Positions 51,852 to 64,000 of a stretch of DNA of 64,000 nucleotides are shown here, in pieces. The position numbers and the translations under genes are program-made. Position 1 is the first letter of the stretch. The number at the start of each line of letters is the position of its first letter. This stretch comes from an uncultured SAR86 cluster bacterium. GTDB lineage: Bacteria; Pseudomonadota; Gammaproteobacteria; Magnimaribacterales; D2472. The DNA is taken from the NCBI GenBank assembly GCA_902594005.1, contig CACJKN010000001.1:47083-111082 (forward strand), written 5' to 3'. The notes under the pieces were generated by a model. The model was not told the DNA's origin, made no database searches, and saw only the letters and a program-made list of their open reading frames with translations.

Positions 51852-53387
51852 CTATTTATCTTCTAAAGCGCCAAGCTCCCTGTAAAGCATTGTCTGTTGA
51901 ATAAGCTGAACGCCAGAGTTGGCAACCGAGTATAAAACAAGCCCAGAAGGGAAAAACACAAACAACACCGATATACCAATTGGCATAAACTTCATAACAG
52001 CGACCTGTGTTGGATCGGCATTCGGCGGAGTTGGGTTAAGGCGAGTTGTTAAGTACATAAGAGCCGCCATTAGCACAGGAAGAACAAAAAACGGGTCAGG
52101 CGCAGAAAGATCCTGTAGCCACAAACCAAAAGGCGCATGTCTTAACTCAAGACTCTCCCTTAAAACAAAAAATAAAGCTATAAAAAATGGAAAAGATGCC
52201 AACATAGGCAAACAGCCGCCCATAGGATTAACACCCTCTTTCCTATATAAAGTCATCATTTCCATGCTTAATTTCTGGCGATCGTTTTTATAACGCTCCT
52301 GTATCCTCTGCATTTCTGGCTGAACACGCCTCATATTAGCCATCGATCTAAACCCTTTTCCGGTTAGTGGCCAAAAAACAACCTTAATAAGAATAGTTAA
52401 TGCAATTATTGAGAGCCCCCAATTATTAACAAAACCATTAATAACAGTAAGAAGAGCGGCTAAAGGCTGGGCTAAAAACCAAAACCACCCCATATCTATT
52501 GTGAGCTCCAAATCTTCAGCAACAGCAAGGAGGTCTTTCCTGATTTTAGGGCCTATATAAAGCCTATGCTCAAAAGAGTTGTTGTTTGATGACTCAACAA
52601 TATAACCAAAACTATATATATCAGAGCCATCAGACGGCTCGCGAGCAAAATATCTGTAAAGGTTTTCCTGGGAACCAATTAGAGCAGCTAAAAAATATTT
52701 CTGAACCGAAGCAACCCAACCGCCGCGCTCATCAAAACTTACGTTGTCGATGTTTCTGAAACGGTAAGACACATATGGATCATCTTTGGTGTTAAAAGCA
52801 ACACCAACATAAGAGCTGCGAGAGATAAACATATCATCTAGGTCAAAACCCCTGCCCGTGGTTCTCAACATTTGGGCATAAGGTTTTAAAACAACCGAAG
52901 AATCAAGAGAGTCTTTAATGTAAATTTCATAACCCTCAGACAGGGTTATTGTTTTTGATAAACCGCCAGACTTTAGAACAACCTTTTCTTTGCCTGACTC
53001 CACAACAGAGAAGTTTGGTTTGTTTGGAAGGCCGGCGCTCTCAAGATCTGCAAAACCTGAGGACATGTAAAATCTCATTTGCTCACCATCACTATCAAGA
53101 CCCGAGCCAAGAACCCTAACACCACCATCAGATCCAGGCACAACCGGATAGTCTTTTAGTCTAGAGCTCAATATGTTTCCATTCACTGTATCAACAACTA
53201 TCTCTAGAAGTGAGTTTTCTAGTATATGAATTTGGGACTCATTAAAACCAGCTAAATAGTTAGTGCTTACTTCTTCTTGATCTACTGCATTTGAAATGTT
53301 TTGCTCGCTTGTGTATGAGTAAAACAACAGGTACCCAAACAAAGCAACAAAGAACAAATATAAAAACCTTAAGTTAAAATTTTTCAT
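51852..53387 (-). CDS. yidC: Membrane protein insertase YidC
   Basis: NWGLSIIALTILIKVVFWPLTGKGFRSMANMRRVQPEMQRIQERYKNDRQKLSMEMMTLYRKEGVNPMGGCLP. Confidence 0.98.
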   Translation of the reverse strand: MKNFNLRFLYLFFVALFGYLLFYSYTSEQNISNAVDQEEVSTNYLAGFNESQIHILENSLLEIVVDTVNGNILSSRLKDYPVVPGSDGGVRVLGSGLDSDGEQMRFYMSSGFADLESAGLPNKPNFSVVESGKEKVVLKSGGLSKTITLSEGYEIYIKDSLDSSVVLKPYAQMLRTTGRGFDLDDMFISRSSYVGVAFNTKDDPYVSYRFRNIDNVSFDERGGWVASVQKYFLAALIGSQENLYRYFAREPSDGSDIYSFGYIVESSNNNSFEHRLYIGPKIRKDLLAVAEDLELTIDMGWFWFLAQPLAALLTVINGFVNNWGLSIIALTILIKVVFWPLTGKGFRSMANMRRVQPEMQRIQERYKNDRQKLSMEMMTLYRKEGVNPMGGCLPMLASFPFFIALFFVLRESLELRHAPFGLWLQDLSAPDPFFVLPVLMAALMYLTTRLNPTPPNADPTQVAVMKFMPIGISVLFVFFPSGLVLYSVANSGVQLIQQTMLYRELGALEDK

Positions 53388-53666
53388 TTATAAAACTGCC
53401 TTTTTTATTACTGCGCTAATTTCATTATAAGCTTCTTTATAATTAAGAGCTAAAAAATCCTCCCTTACAATTAACTTAACCCCAAAAGAAGCGGAGTCAA
53501 AACCCGTATCAAAAATAATAGATTTGATCCTTCTCTTAATTTTGTTCCTATCAACAGCCTTAGGAAAAATATTTTTAGGTGTAGAGATAAAAACACCAGA
53601 CTTTTCAGTTAAAGACGCAGCTACAAAATTACTTGAATAGATCTTTTTTAGTTGTTTTAAAGACAA
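53388..53666 (-). CDS. rnpA: Ribonuclease P protein component
   Basis: PKAVDRNKIKRRIKSI motif; start probably TTG at 53666 just after rpmH stop (ORF frame open to 53756, antisense-free but overlapping rpmH). Confidence 0.88.
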   Translation of the reverse strand: MSLKQLKKIYSSNFVAASLTEKSGVFISTPKNIFPKAVDRNKIKRRIKSIIFDTGFDSASFGVKLIVREDFLALNYKEAYNEISAVIKKAVL

Positions 53667-53667
53667 G

Positions 53668-53802
53668 TTACGCAGACAAAACTTTTCTACCCTTTCTTCT
53701 TCTTCTAGAGATAACTGCGCGTCCAGCCTTGGTTGCCATACGAGCTCGAAAGCCATGAGTTCTTTTTCTCTTAAGGTTGCTTGGTTGAAAAGTTCTTTTC
53801 AT
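53668..53802 (-). CDS. rpmH: 50S ribosomal protein L34
   Basis: Own translation (missed by ORF track): [44 protein letters not shown]. Confidence 0.97.
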   Translation of the reverse strand: MKRTFQPSNLKRKRTHGFRARMATKAGRAVISRRRRKGRKVLSA

Positions 53803-53876
53803 GGTTGGTAGTAAAAATTAGAGATGCATTATACATAAAATAAACTAAATTATGTCAAAAAAAGAAGATAAAGTTA

Positions 53877-53904
53877 TTGACAAGTTATCCACAGGAAATA
53901 CTAT
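53877..53904 (+). promoter_or_regulatory. Putative dnaA promoter with embedded DnaA box
   Basis: TTGACA (53877-53882) - 16 nt - TACTAT; perfect TTATCCACA at 53885-53893 in the spacer. Confidence 0.6.
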
Positions 53905-53962
53905 TAGTTATTCTGTAGATATCTTGTTAATTTTTGCTAGACTACAGCCAAGAGGATAGAAA

Positions 53963-55258
53963 TTGAAGACCTGGAACCAAATATCAAAAAAACTTGAAAA
54001 AAAGCTTAGCCAAGATGAGTTTAATACTTGGATAAGGCCTCTTCAAGGAGAGTTTAAAGAAAACTCATTAGAAATTTCCGCCCCCAATGACTTTGTACTA
54101 AATTATGTTTCAAATAACCTAAAAAACCATATTTATGAAATTCTAGCCTCCAAAGATACAAAAATAATATTTAAAGACAAGAATAATTCAACATTTGTCG
54201 ATAAATATGTTGAAAAACCCTCTACTAAAAGAAAAAACAACCCGGGCCTTGTTGAGTCTTTTGTCTTTGATACCTTTGTAGAGGGAAAATCAAATCATCT
54301 GGCTTTGGCGGCTTCAAAACAAGTTGCACAAAACCCGACAGGTGACTACAACCCCCTATTTATATATGGCGGTGTTGGTTTGGGAAAAACACACCTTATG
54401 CACGCTGTAGGCAATGAGATTCTTAATCAAGATCCATCTAAGAGGGTGATATATGTTCATTCAGAGAAATTCGTTGCTGATATGGTAAAGGCCCTTCAAC
54501 TTAACGCAATAAATGAGTTCAAAAACTTCTATAGAACAGCAGATGCTCTTTTAATTGACGATATTCAGTTTTTTGCAGGAAAAGAGCAATCACAAGAAGA
54601 GTTTTTCCACACCTTCAATGCACTACTAGATAGAAATAATCAAATGGTGTTAACTTGTGATAAATACCCAAAAGAAATAGACGGCCTGGAAGAGAGATTA
54701 AAATCAAGACTTGGTTGGGGGCTGCCAGTTGTTATAGATCCACCAGAACTTGAAACCAGAGCAGCAGTATTACTTGCCAAAGCTTCATCGATGGGTTGTC
54801 ACTTACCTAATGAGTGCGCGATATATATAGCTCAAAGAATTAGATCAAACATAAGAGAGCTTGAAGGAGCCTTAAAACGAGTGATCGCTAACGCTAAGTT
54901 TACAAACCAAGAAATAGATATACCCTTAGTTAAGGATGCTCTTAAAGACTTATTTGTTATATCTGCAAAAATGGTTAGCATTGATAATATTCAAAAAACT
55001 GTTGCAGAATATTACAATATCAAGCTTTCAGATCTGCTTTCAAAAAGAAGAAGCCGCTCTATTACCAGGCCAAGACAGCTAGCAATGTCGCTTACAAAAA
55101 GGCTAACAAATCACAGTCTGCCAGAAATTGGTGAAGCTTTTAATGGAAGAGATCACACAACCGTAATACATGCATGCAACAAAATTAAGGAACTTAGGGT
55201 GGAAAACAGCTCCCTTGAAGAGGATTACAAAAACTTAATAAGGTCCCTTACAAACTAA
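53963..55258 (+). CDS. dnaA: Chromosomal replication initiator DnaA (TTG start)
   Basis: [64 protein letters not shown]. Confidence 0.98.
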   Translation: MKTWNQISKKLEKKLSQDEFNTWIRPLQGEFKENSLEISAPNDFVLNYVSNNLKNHIYEILASKDTKIIFKDKNNSTFVDKYVEKPSTKRKNNPGLVESFVFDTFVEGKSNHLALAASKQVAQNPTGDYNPLFIYGGVGLGKTHLMHAVGNEILNQDPSKRVIYVHSEKFVADMVKALQLNAINEFKNFYRTADALLIDDIQFFAGKEQSQEEFFHTFNALLDRNNQMVLTCDKYPKEIDGLEERLKSRLGWGLPVVIDPPELETRAAVLLAKASSMGCHLPNECAIYIAQRIRSNIRELEGALKRVIANAKFTNQEIDIPLVKDALKDLFVISAKMVSIDNIQKTVAEYYNIKLSDLLSKRRSRSITRPRQLAMSLTKRLTNHSLPEIGEAFNGRDHTTVIHACNKIKELRVENSSLEEDYKNLIRSLTN

Positions 55259-56361
55259 TGAAATTTACAGTTAGCAAAACAGAGATTGTTAAAGCTTTGT
55301 CCCCAACTCTTGGAGTTGTTGAAAAAAGGCAGGCACTACCAATTCTCTCTAATGTCCTTTTAACAGTCGAAGATAACAATATTTCTATTACTGCCACCGA
55401 TCTTGAATCAGAAGTACAAACAACATGTACACCAACCAGTGTTGAAAGTACCGGTTCAACAACAGCACCTGCAAAAAAACTTAATGAACTCTGCAGGCTT
55501 TTACCTGACGGATCAGAGATTTCTATTTTCTTGAATGGCGACAAGCTATCTGTAGAATCTGGCTCAGGAAAGTACTCTATTTCAACTCTTCCTGGTGAGG
55601 ATTTTCCCGTTTTTGATGTGGTAAGTGAAAATACAGAATTTACTATTTTGGGTTCCGTGTTAAGAAACCTTATAAGCAAAACGTCTTTTGCTATGGGTAA
55701 TCAGGATTGGAGACATTACCTTAATGGAATGTATCTAAACATTGAAGACAAAAACATTACAGTGGTTACAACTGACGCTCACAGGCTTGCTATATCAACA
55801 AACTCAACAACGAAAAGTATCTCAGGCGAAATATCAGGAATAATACCGAGAAAATCAATTAACGAAATGGGGAAGCTGTTGTCTGACTCATCTGAAGAAG
55901 TAACCCTTTCTTTGGGGTCAAACACCGTTATGCTAAAAACAGATTCAACATCTTTTGTAAGTAAGTTAATCGAAGGCAAATTCCCAAACTATGAACAAGT
56001 CCTTCCATCTGGTGAGAGCTCAGTTTTATCAGTAAATACCAAACAACTTTCTGAAATATTAAGTAGAGTAAGCGTCCTTTCAAGTGATAAATTTAAAGGC
56101 ATTAAATTAAACATTAAATCAAATGAAGTTTTAGTTTCAGCAAATAATCCAGAGCAGGAAGAGGGCGAAGAAAGCTTTAAATCAAACTACAGTGGAGAAG
56201 ATATGGAGATCGCCTTCAATGTGAACTATATCCAAGAGGTTTTATCTAACATTGACTCAAATGATTGCAATATAAATCTATATGGCTCTGACAAAAGCTG
56301 TCTTATAAGCCCATCTGACGACCCAGATTTAAAATATGTAGTGATGCCGCTTTTAATTTAA
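55258..56361 (+). CDS. dnaN: DNA polymerase III beta sliding clamp
   Basis: Synteny; ATDLESEVQTT; C-terminal YVVMPLLI. Confidence 0.97.
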   Translation: MKFTVSKTEIVKALSPTLGVVEKRQALPILSNVLLTVEDNNISITATDLESEVQTTCTPTSVESTGSTTAPAKKLNELCRLLPDGSEISIFLNGDKLSVESGSGKYSISTLPGEDFPVFDVVSENTEFTILGSVLRNLISKTSFAMGNQDWRHYLNGMYLNIEDKNITVVTTDAHRLAISTNSTTKSISGEISGIIPRKSINEMGKLLSDSSEEVTLSLGSNTVMLKTDSTSFVSKLIEGKFPNYEQVLPSGESSVLSVNTKQLSEILSRVSVLSSDKFKGIKLNIKSNEVLVSANNPEQEEGEESFKSNYSGEDMEIAFNVNYIQEVLSNIDSNDCNINLYGSDKSCLISPSDDPDLKYVVMPLLI

Positions 56362-56364
56362 AAA

Positions 56365-59362
<2,998 letters not shown>

Positions 59363-59380
59363 GTTTTTGTACCCATAGAA

Positions 59381-60094
59381 CTATTCTGTACCCATAGAAG
59401 CTTTTTTATTCATCCAATCTACCAAGTTTTTTGTCATTTCAGATGAATCTTTTCCTTGAATAGGAGTGCCTATAATCACCTTAACAGTCCCAGGCAATTT
59501 TATAAACTTTTTATTTTTCCAATAAAGACCTGAATCGTGATAAATTGGTATTAAATCAACATTATTCTTTATTGCTAAATCAGCAGCGCTTCTTGCAAAT
59601 TTACCAACCTGCTTTCCTGGAATTTTTCTAGTTCCTTCGGGAAATAAAAGAATAGAAAAACCATTACGAAGCTTTTGGCTTCCACTTATTATCACTTTTT
59701 TTGCTGATTGAATCTTCTTTGATCTGTTAATCTTAATTGGATTAAGAAGATTAAGCGACCAACCAAAAAAAGGTACATAAAGTAGTTCTTTCTTTATAAT
59801 TGTGGTTAAAGGGTTCGCAAGGGTTTGTAAATAAAATGATTCCCAAAGACCTTGGTGGTTCGAGGCTATAACAACCGGTTTTTTACCCAAAATATCACCT
59901 CTAACCTCCCAATCGATTCGACAGAGAAACTTTAAAACCAACAACAGCGTCGATATATACCGACTCGTTAAACCATATCTTTTTTTTAGTCCAATAAACG
60001 GGGAGATAACAACAAAAAACACTGAAAACACTATTACCGAGATGTAGAAGTAAAGACTAAATAATAAGCTTCTAAGAAATAATATTAAAACCAA
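59381..60094 (-). CDS. 1-acyl-sn-glycerol-3-phosphate acyltransferase
   Basis: ASNHQGLWES; ILLFPEGTRK. Confidence 0.92.
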   Translation of the reverse strand: MVLILFLRSLLFSLYFYISVIVFSVFFVVISPFIGLKKRYGLTSRYISTLLLVLKFLCRIDWEVRGDILGKKPVVIASNHQGLWESFYLQTLANPLTTIIKKELLYVPFFGWSLNLLNPIKINRSKKIQSAKKVIISGSQKLRNGFSILLFPEGTRKIPGKQVGKFARSAADLAIKNNVDLIPIYHDSGLYWKNKKFIKLPGTVKVIIGTPIQGKDSSEMTKNLVDWMNKKASMGTE

Positions 60095-60096
60095 AA

Positions 60097-61458
60097 CTAC
60101 TTTACTAACAGATTTTTTAAAAGATCATCTAAATTTTCAACTTTTACCCTCTTTTGCTCCATTGAATCTCTATCTCTGACAGTAACTGTTTTATCTTCAA
60201 GGGTGTCAAAATCAATCGTTATGCAGATCGGAGTGCCAATTTCGTCGTGTTTACGATAACTTTTACCAATATTTCCTGTATTTTCCAAAACAACTCTACC
60301 TAGGCCCAGTTTTTGCAAGTTATCCTTAATTTGTTTTGAAAAGTCGACAATTGTCGAATCATTCTTTTTTATTGGTATAACAGCAGCTTTGATTGGTGAG
60401 AGGTGAGGTTTTAAAGCTAATACAACTCTATTTTTCCCATTTTCAAGGGTTTCCTCCTTATACGACTCATTCAATATGGCCAGCACACCCCTATCTACAC
60501 CTGCTGATGGTTCAATTACATATGGCACTTCCCATTCCTTTGAATCAATATTTTGAATAGCTAGCCTTGCATTTGAATCTTTATTTTTAAGGACATCAGC
60601 TTCTATATTAAGATCTTGTTGGTTTTTTGAATGTGAACCAAGGTCAAAATCAGTTCTATTTGCAATTCCTTCTAACTCCTCCACACCATGAGGGAATTCA
60701 TACATTAGATCTATAGTTGCTTTAGAGTAGTGTGATAGTTCATCTTGTGGAACATTTAAAATTTCAATTTTCTTTTTATTAACTCCCTGCTGGACCCACC
60801 AATTTATTCTTTCTTCAATCCAGTATTTGTGCCATTCCTCATCTTCACCTTTTTTAACAAAGAACTCTAATTCCATCTGTTCAAACTCTCTCACTCTAAA
60901 AATAAAGTTTCTCGGAGTAATTTCATTTCTAAACGCCTTACCAATTTGGGCAATACCAAAAGGTATAGATTTTGATGTTGAGTCAACTACATTCTTGAAG
61001 TTAGTAAATATTTGTTGGGCTGTTTCAGGTCTTAAATATGCATAAGATTCATCGTCAGCAACAGGGCCAATGTTTGTTTTAAACATCAGATTAAACGGTC
61101 TAGGTTCAGTTAGGTTTGTTGATCCACAATGTAAGCACTTACTATCTTTTAAATGATCTGCTCTCATGCGATTATTACAGTCCTTACAATCAACTAGTGG
61201 ATCTGTAAAGGTATCCTCGTGACCCGAATATTTAAGAACTTTTTTATTAGTAAGTATAGAGGCATCAAGACCTTCAACATCATCTCTCGAGTAGACCATT
61301 GCCGCCCACCAAGACCTCTTTAAGTTTTCCTTTAACTCAACACCTAAAGGCCCATAATCATAGACACCCTGAAGACCACCATAAATTTCATTTGTTTGAA
61401 AAATAAACCCTCTCCTTTTACACAAAGATACTAATTGTTCCATTGATTGAGCTGGCAT
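60097..61458 (-). CDS. glyS: Glycyl-tRNA synthetase (single-chain class II type)
   Basis: [76 protein letters not shown]. Confidence 0.97.
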   Translation of the reverse strand: MPAQSMEQLVSLCKRRGFIFQTNEIYGGLQGVYDYGPLGVELKENLKRSWWAAMVYSRDDVEGLDASILTNKKVLKYSGHEDTFTDPLVDCKDCNNRMRADHLKDSKCLHCGSTNLTEPRPFNLMFKTNIGPVADDESYAYLRPETAQQIFTNFKNVVDSTSKSIPFGIAQIGKAFRNEITPRNFIFRVREFEQMELEFFVKKGEDEEWHKYWIEERINWWVQQGVNKKKIEILNVPQDELSHYSKATIDLMYEFPHGVEELEGIANRTDFDLGSHSKNQQDLNIEADVLKNKDSNARLAIQNIDSKEWEVPYVIEPSAGVDRGVLAILNESYKEETLENGKNRVVLALKPHLSPIKAAVIPIKKNDSTIVDFSKQIKDNLQKLGLGRVVLENTGNIGKSYRKHDEIGTPICITIDFDTLEDKTVTVRDRDSMEQKRVKVENLDDLLKNLLVK

Positions 61459-61530
61459 TTTTTTCTAGACGTATATCCTCTCATGAAGATATTAATATAT
61501 TATTAACAATATCGTAAGCAATATCTGACA

Positions 61531-62388
61531 ATGAGATTATTTTTTTATTTACTTTCTCCATTTAGTCTAAGGCTCGGATATGTTTTTTGTGACTTCATCA
61601 CTTTAGTAGCTTTAGCTTTAAATACGAAAATTGTAAAAATTTCAAAAATTAATATAAATATTGCCTATTCTTCAAAAAACAAAGAATACAGAGAGTCTTT
61701 ACTTAAAAGATCGATTAAGCAAAGCATAAGATCCTATTATGAGACACTATTTTGCTTGTCAAGAAGTCAAAAGATACTGAATAAAAGTATCTTCAAAGTC
61801 GAAAACCGTTTTCTTTATTCACAAACCAACAGAGACTTTGGACTAATTCTTCTTTCTACCCACAACAGAAGCGTTGATTTGTTGTTAAATCAAGTAACAA
61901 ACCAGGAAGATGTTACAGCCATTTTCAAACCGATAAAAATAAAAGCACTTAACGAATATGTCAGAAAAAATAGACAAAAAAGTGGTTCAAGTGTATTTGA
62001 AACAAATTTCACCGGGGTTAAAGAGTTATTTTCGGCACTAAAAAGGGGTGAAGCTGTAGCGATGGCTGCAGATCAGGTTCCAGCTAAAAATATGGGTGTT
62101 TATGAAAACTTTTTTGGAAGAAAAGTTTATACAACAAATCTAATTCCATCTCTGCATTCTAAAACAAAAGCACCAATTGTTTCTGTGGCTATCCATTCTG
62201 ACAGTCTCACTAACCAGCTTTATATTAGATATGGATCTAAGAGCGCCTACAAAGAAAAATCACAATATAATGCAAAAACAATGAATAAAGAGATTGAAAA
62301 CATTATCAACATTAATCCCGAAGACTATAATTGGGAGTACAAAAGATTCAAAAAACAGGAGGTTGAAGACAAGTCTATTTATAAATAG
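61531..62388 (+). CDS. LpxL/HtrB-like lipid A biosynthesis acyltransferase
   Basis: LLSTHNRSVDLLLN; ALKRGEAVAMAADQVPAKNMGVYENFFGRKVYTT. Confidence 0.85.
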   Translation: MRLFFYLLSPFSLRLGYVFCDFITLVALALNTKIVKISKININIAYSSKNKEYRESLLKRSIKQSIRSYYETLFCLSRSQKILNKSIFKVENRFLYSQTNRDFGLILLSTHNRSVDLLLNQVTNQEDVTAIFKPIKIKALNEYVRKNRQKSGSSVFETNFTGVKELFSALKRGEAVAMAADQVPAKNMGVYENFFGRKVYTTNLIPSLHSKTKAPIVSVAIHSDSLTNQLYIRYGSKSAYKEKSQYNAKTMNKEIENIININPEDYNWEYKRFKKQEVEDKSIYK

Positions 62389-63819
62389 CTATCTTCTCCA
62401 AAAAGCTGGCATCAACACAACAAGAAATGTAAAAATCTCAAGTCTGCCTAATATCATCGCAAAAGAAAGCAATAGTTTTGTGGTTGAAGGAATATTTGCA
62501 TAATTAGATGAGATTTCACCCAGTCCTGGACCAAGGTTATTCAGGCATGCACCTACGGCAGAAAAAGCACTTATAAAATCTAGGCCCGTTGCAAGAACAA
62601 GTAAAAATAAAATCATAAAAGATATAATGTATATAGAAAAGAATCCCCACACAGCCTCAGATACATTGCTGTCCACAACCTTCTTACCTAACTTAATAGT
62701 ATTAATGGAATCAGGATGTATTATCTTAAAGATTTGCTTGTAAGCATGCTTCAACATAATCAAAATCCGCCAAGACTTAATACCACCTCCAACAGAGCCA
62801 GAGCAGGCACCAATAAACGCACCAACTAACAACATAAAACTTATATAGGCTGGCCAACTCGAATATTCATCAGTTAGAAAGCCAGTTGTTGTTAGGATTG
62901 ATACTGTTTGGAAAAGACCGCTTCTAATTGGGTTATCAATATCATTGGCAAATAATGATAGGCATACCAGACCGAGGATAACTATTAATAGAGAGACAAA
63001 AAATCTTAATTCAGGATCATAAAAGTATTTAAGAACTTGTTTTCTATATATGGCACTGTAATGAACTGCAAAACTCATAGCAGAGAGCAACATAAAAGTT
63101 ATACAAACAATTTCAATAGAAAGGCTATCAAAGAATCCTATACTCAAATCATGTGTTGAGAACCCCCCAATAGAAACTGTACTGAAAGCATGACTAACAG
63201 CATCAAAATAACTCATTCCAGCCAAACGGTAAGCAAAGATACACAAAACTGTAAGAACAAAATAAATAGACCAAAGAGCTCTTGCTGTAGAGGTAATCCG
63301 TGGTGTTAACCTTTGTTCACTCATAGGGCCAGGCGTTTGTGTTTTAAATAACTGACCACCACCTATACCTAATAGCGGCATAACAGCAATTGCCAATACA
63401 ATTAAACCCATCCCACCAAGCCACTGCAAAAGCTGCCTATAAATTAATAATGATTTTGGGAGATCATCTAGACCAGCGATAACAGTTGCACCTGTCGTAG
63501 TTATCCCTGACATCGACTCAAAAAACGAATCAACAACACCGAAACCAAATAAGATAAAAGGAATTGATCCAGAAACAGACAAAACAATCCAAAAAAGAAC
63601 AGTTATAACAAAACCATCACTTAGAGAAAGTTCTTGTTTATTATCTTTAGTAAAAAACCAACTTAGAAAACCCATTAGAACAAGAATAGACATGCCCAGT
63701 CCAAAAACCCTTATAAGACTCTCACCATAAAAAATAGCAACAAATAAAGGAATGGCAAAAGATATGCCAAACATAATTAACAAAAGACCAAAGAAGTTTA
63801 AAACTTTAGCTTGATTCAA
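62389..63819 (-). CDS. trkH: Trk-type potassium uptake protein TrkH (TTG start)
   Basis: FFESMSGITTTGATV, LQWLGGMGLIVLAIA, GACSGSVGGGIKSWRI, LGRLEIFTFLVVLMPAFWRR. Confidence 0.97.
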   Translation of the reverse strand: MNQAKVLNFFGLLLIMFGISFAIPLFVAIFYGESLIRVFGLGMSILVLMGFLSWFFTKDNKQELSLSDGFVITVLFWIVLSVSGSIPFILFGFGVVDSFFESMSGITTTGATVIAGLDDLPKSLLIYRQLLQWLGGMGLIVLAIAVMPLLGIGGGQLFKTQTPGPMSEQRLTPRITSTARALWSIYFVLTVLCIFAYRLAGMSYFDAVSHAFSTVSIGGFSTHDLSIGFFDSLSIEIVCITFMLLSAMSFAVHYSAIYRKQVLKYFYDPELRFFVSLLIVILGLVCLSLFANDIDNPIRSGLFQTVSILTTTGFLTDEYSSWPAYISFMLLVGAFIGACSGSVGGGIKSWRILIMLKHAYKQIFKIIHPDSINTIKLGKKVVDSNVSEAVWGFFSIYIISFMILFLLVLATGLDFISAFSAVGACLNNLGPGLGEISSNYANIPSTTKLLLSFAMILGRLEIFTFLVVLMPAFWRR

Positions 63820-64000
63820 TTAAACCTCTCTAAAATAGTTTTCTATTTCAGGTATAGCTTGCTTATCTGTAAAGAATACAATTAAGTGATCATCAATACT
63901 CAACATAAGATCATTTGAGGGCATTAAGATTTTCTCATCTCTTACAATTGCACCAATGCTTGCTTCTTCAGGTATGGGCAAATCAACCACCGGCTTCCCA
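63820..64000 (-). CDS. trkA: TrkA potassium uptake regulator, C-terminal part (truncated by window edge)
   Basis: Own translation: ..GKPVVDLPIPEEASIGAIVRDEKILMPSNDLMLSIDDHLIVFFTDKQAIPEIENYFREV*. Confidence 0.93.
   Translation of the reverse strand, partial: GKPVVDLPIPEEASIGAIVRDEKILMPSNDLMLSIDDHLIVFFTDKQAIPEIENYFREV

Noticed and set aside
53826-53856. dif-like sequence atgcattatacataaaataaact
   Set aside because: Considered because of the terminus-like skew, but matches to the XerC/XerD arms are too few; position upstream of dnaA is better explained as AT-rich promoter DNA

Overview
AT-rich, gene-dense bacterial chromosome segment. Gene content and synteny suggest a streamlined marine gammaproteobacterium, possibly SAR86-like (inference). 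The left part (1-32 kb) is a mixed metabolic region: partial uvrD, two nitronate monooxygenase-like genes, oxidoreductases, a beta-lactamase-fold lipoprotein, M20, M23 and HExxH peptidases, a TonB-dependent receptor, and a purine permease. The right part is a classic origin-proximal block: glmS-glmU-atpCDGAHFEB-parB-parA-rsmG-mnmG | mnmE-yidC-rnpA-rpmH | dnaA-dnaN-recF-gyrB, then plsC-like, glyS, an LpxL-like gene, trkH and partial trkA. Most notable observations: (1) two tandem RNA elements matching the glutamine (glnA-type) riboswitch architecture in the leader of a TonB-dependent receptor; (2) downstream of glmS, a ladder of four copies of the glmS C-terminal codons (S)VTVE-stop that differ almost only at third codon positions. 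They delimit three compact co-oriented cassettes (a small secreted protein; a PD-(D/E)XK nuclease pair; GC-richer sulfotransferases) with no visible transposase or integrase, and the glmS-proximal cassette is bounded by a 21-bp perfect inverted repeat; (3) an oriC-like intergenic region between mnmG and mnmE that coincides with a sharp strand-composition switch whose polarity looks opposite to the canonical one; (4) a parS palindrome at the recF/gyrB junction; (5) a 15-aa, 8-cysteine micro-ORF. All calls come from reading the sequence; no database search was run.
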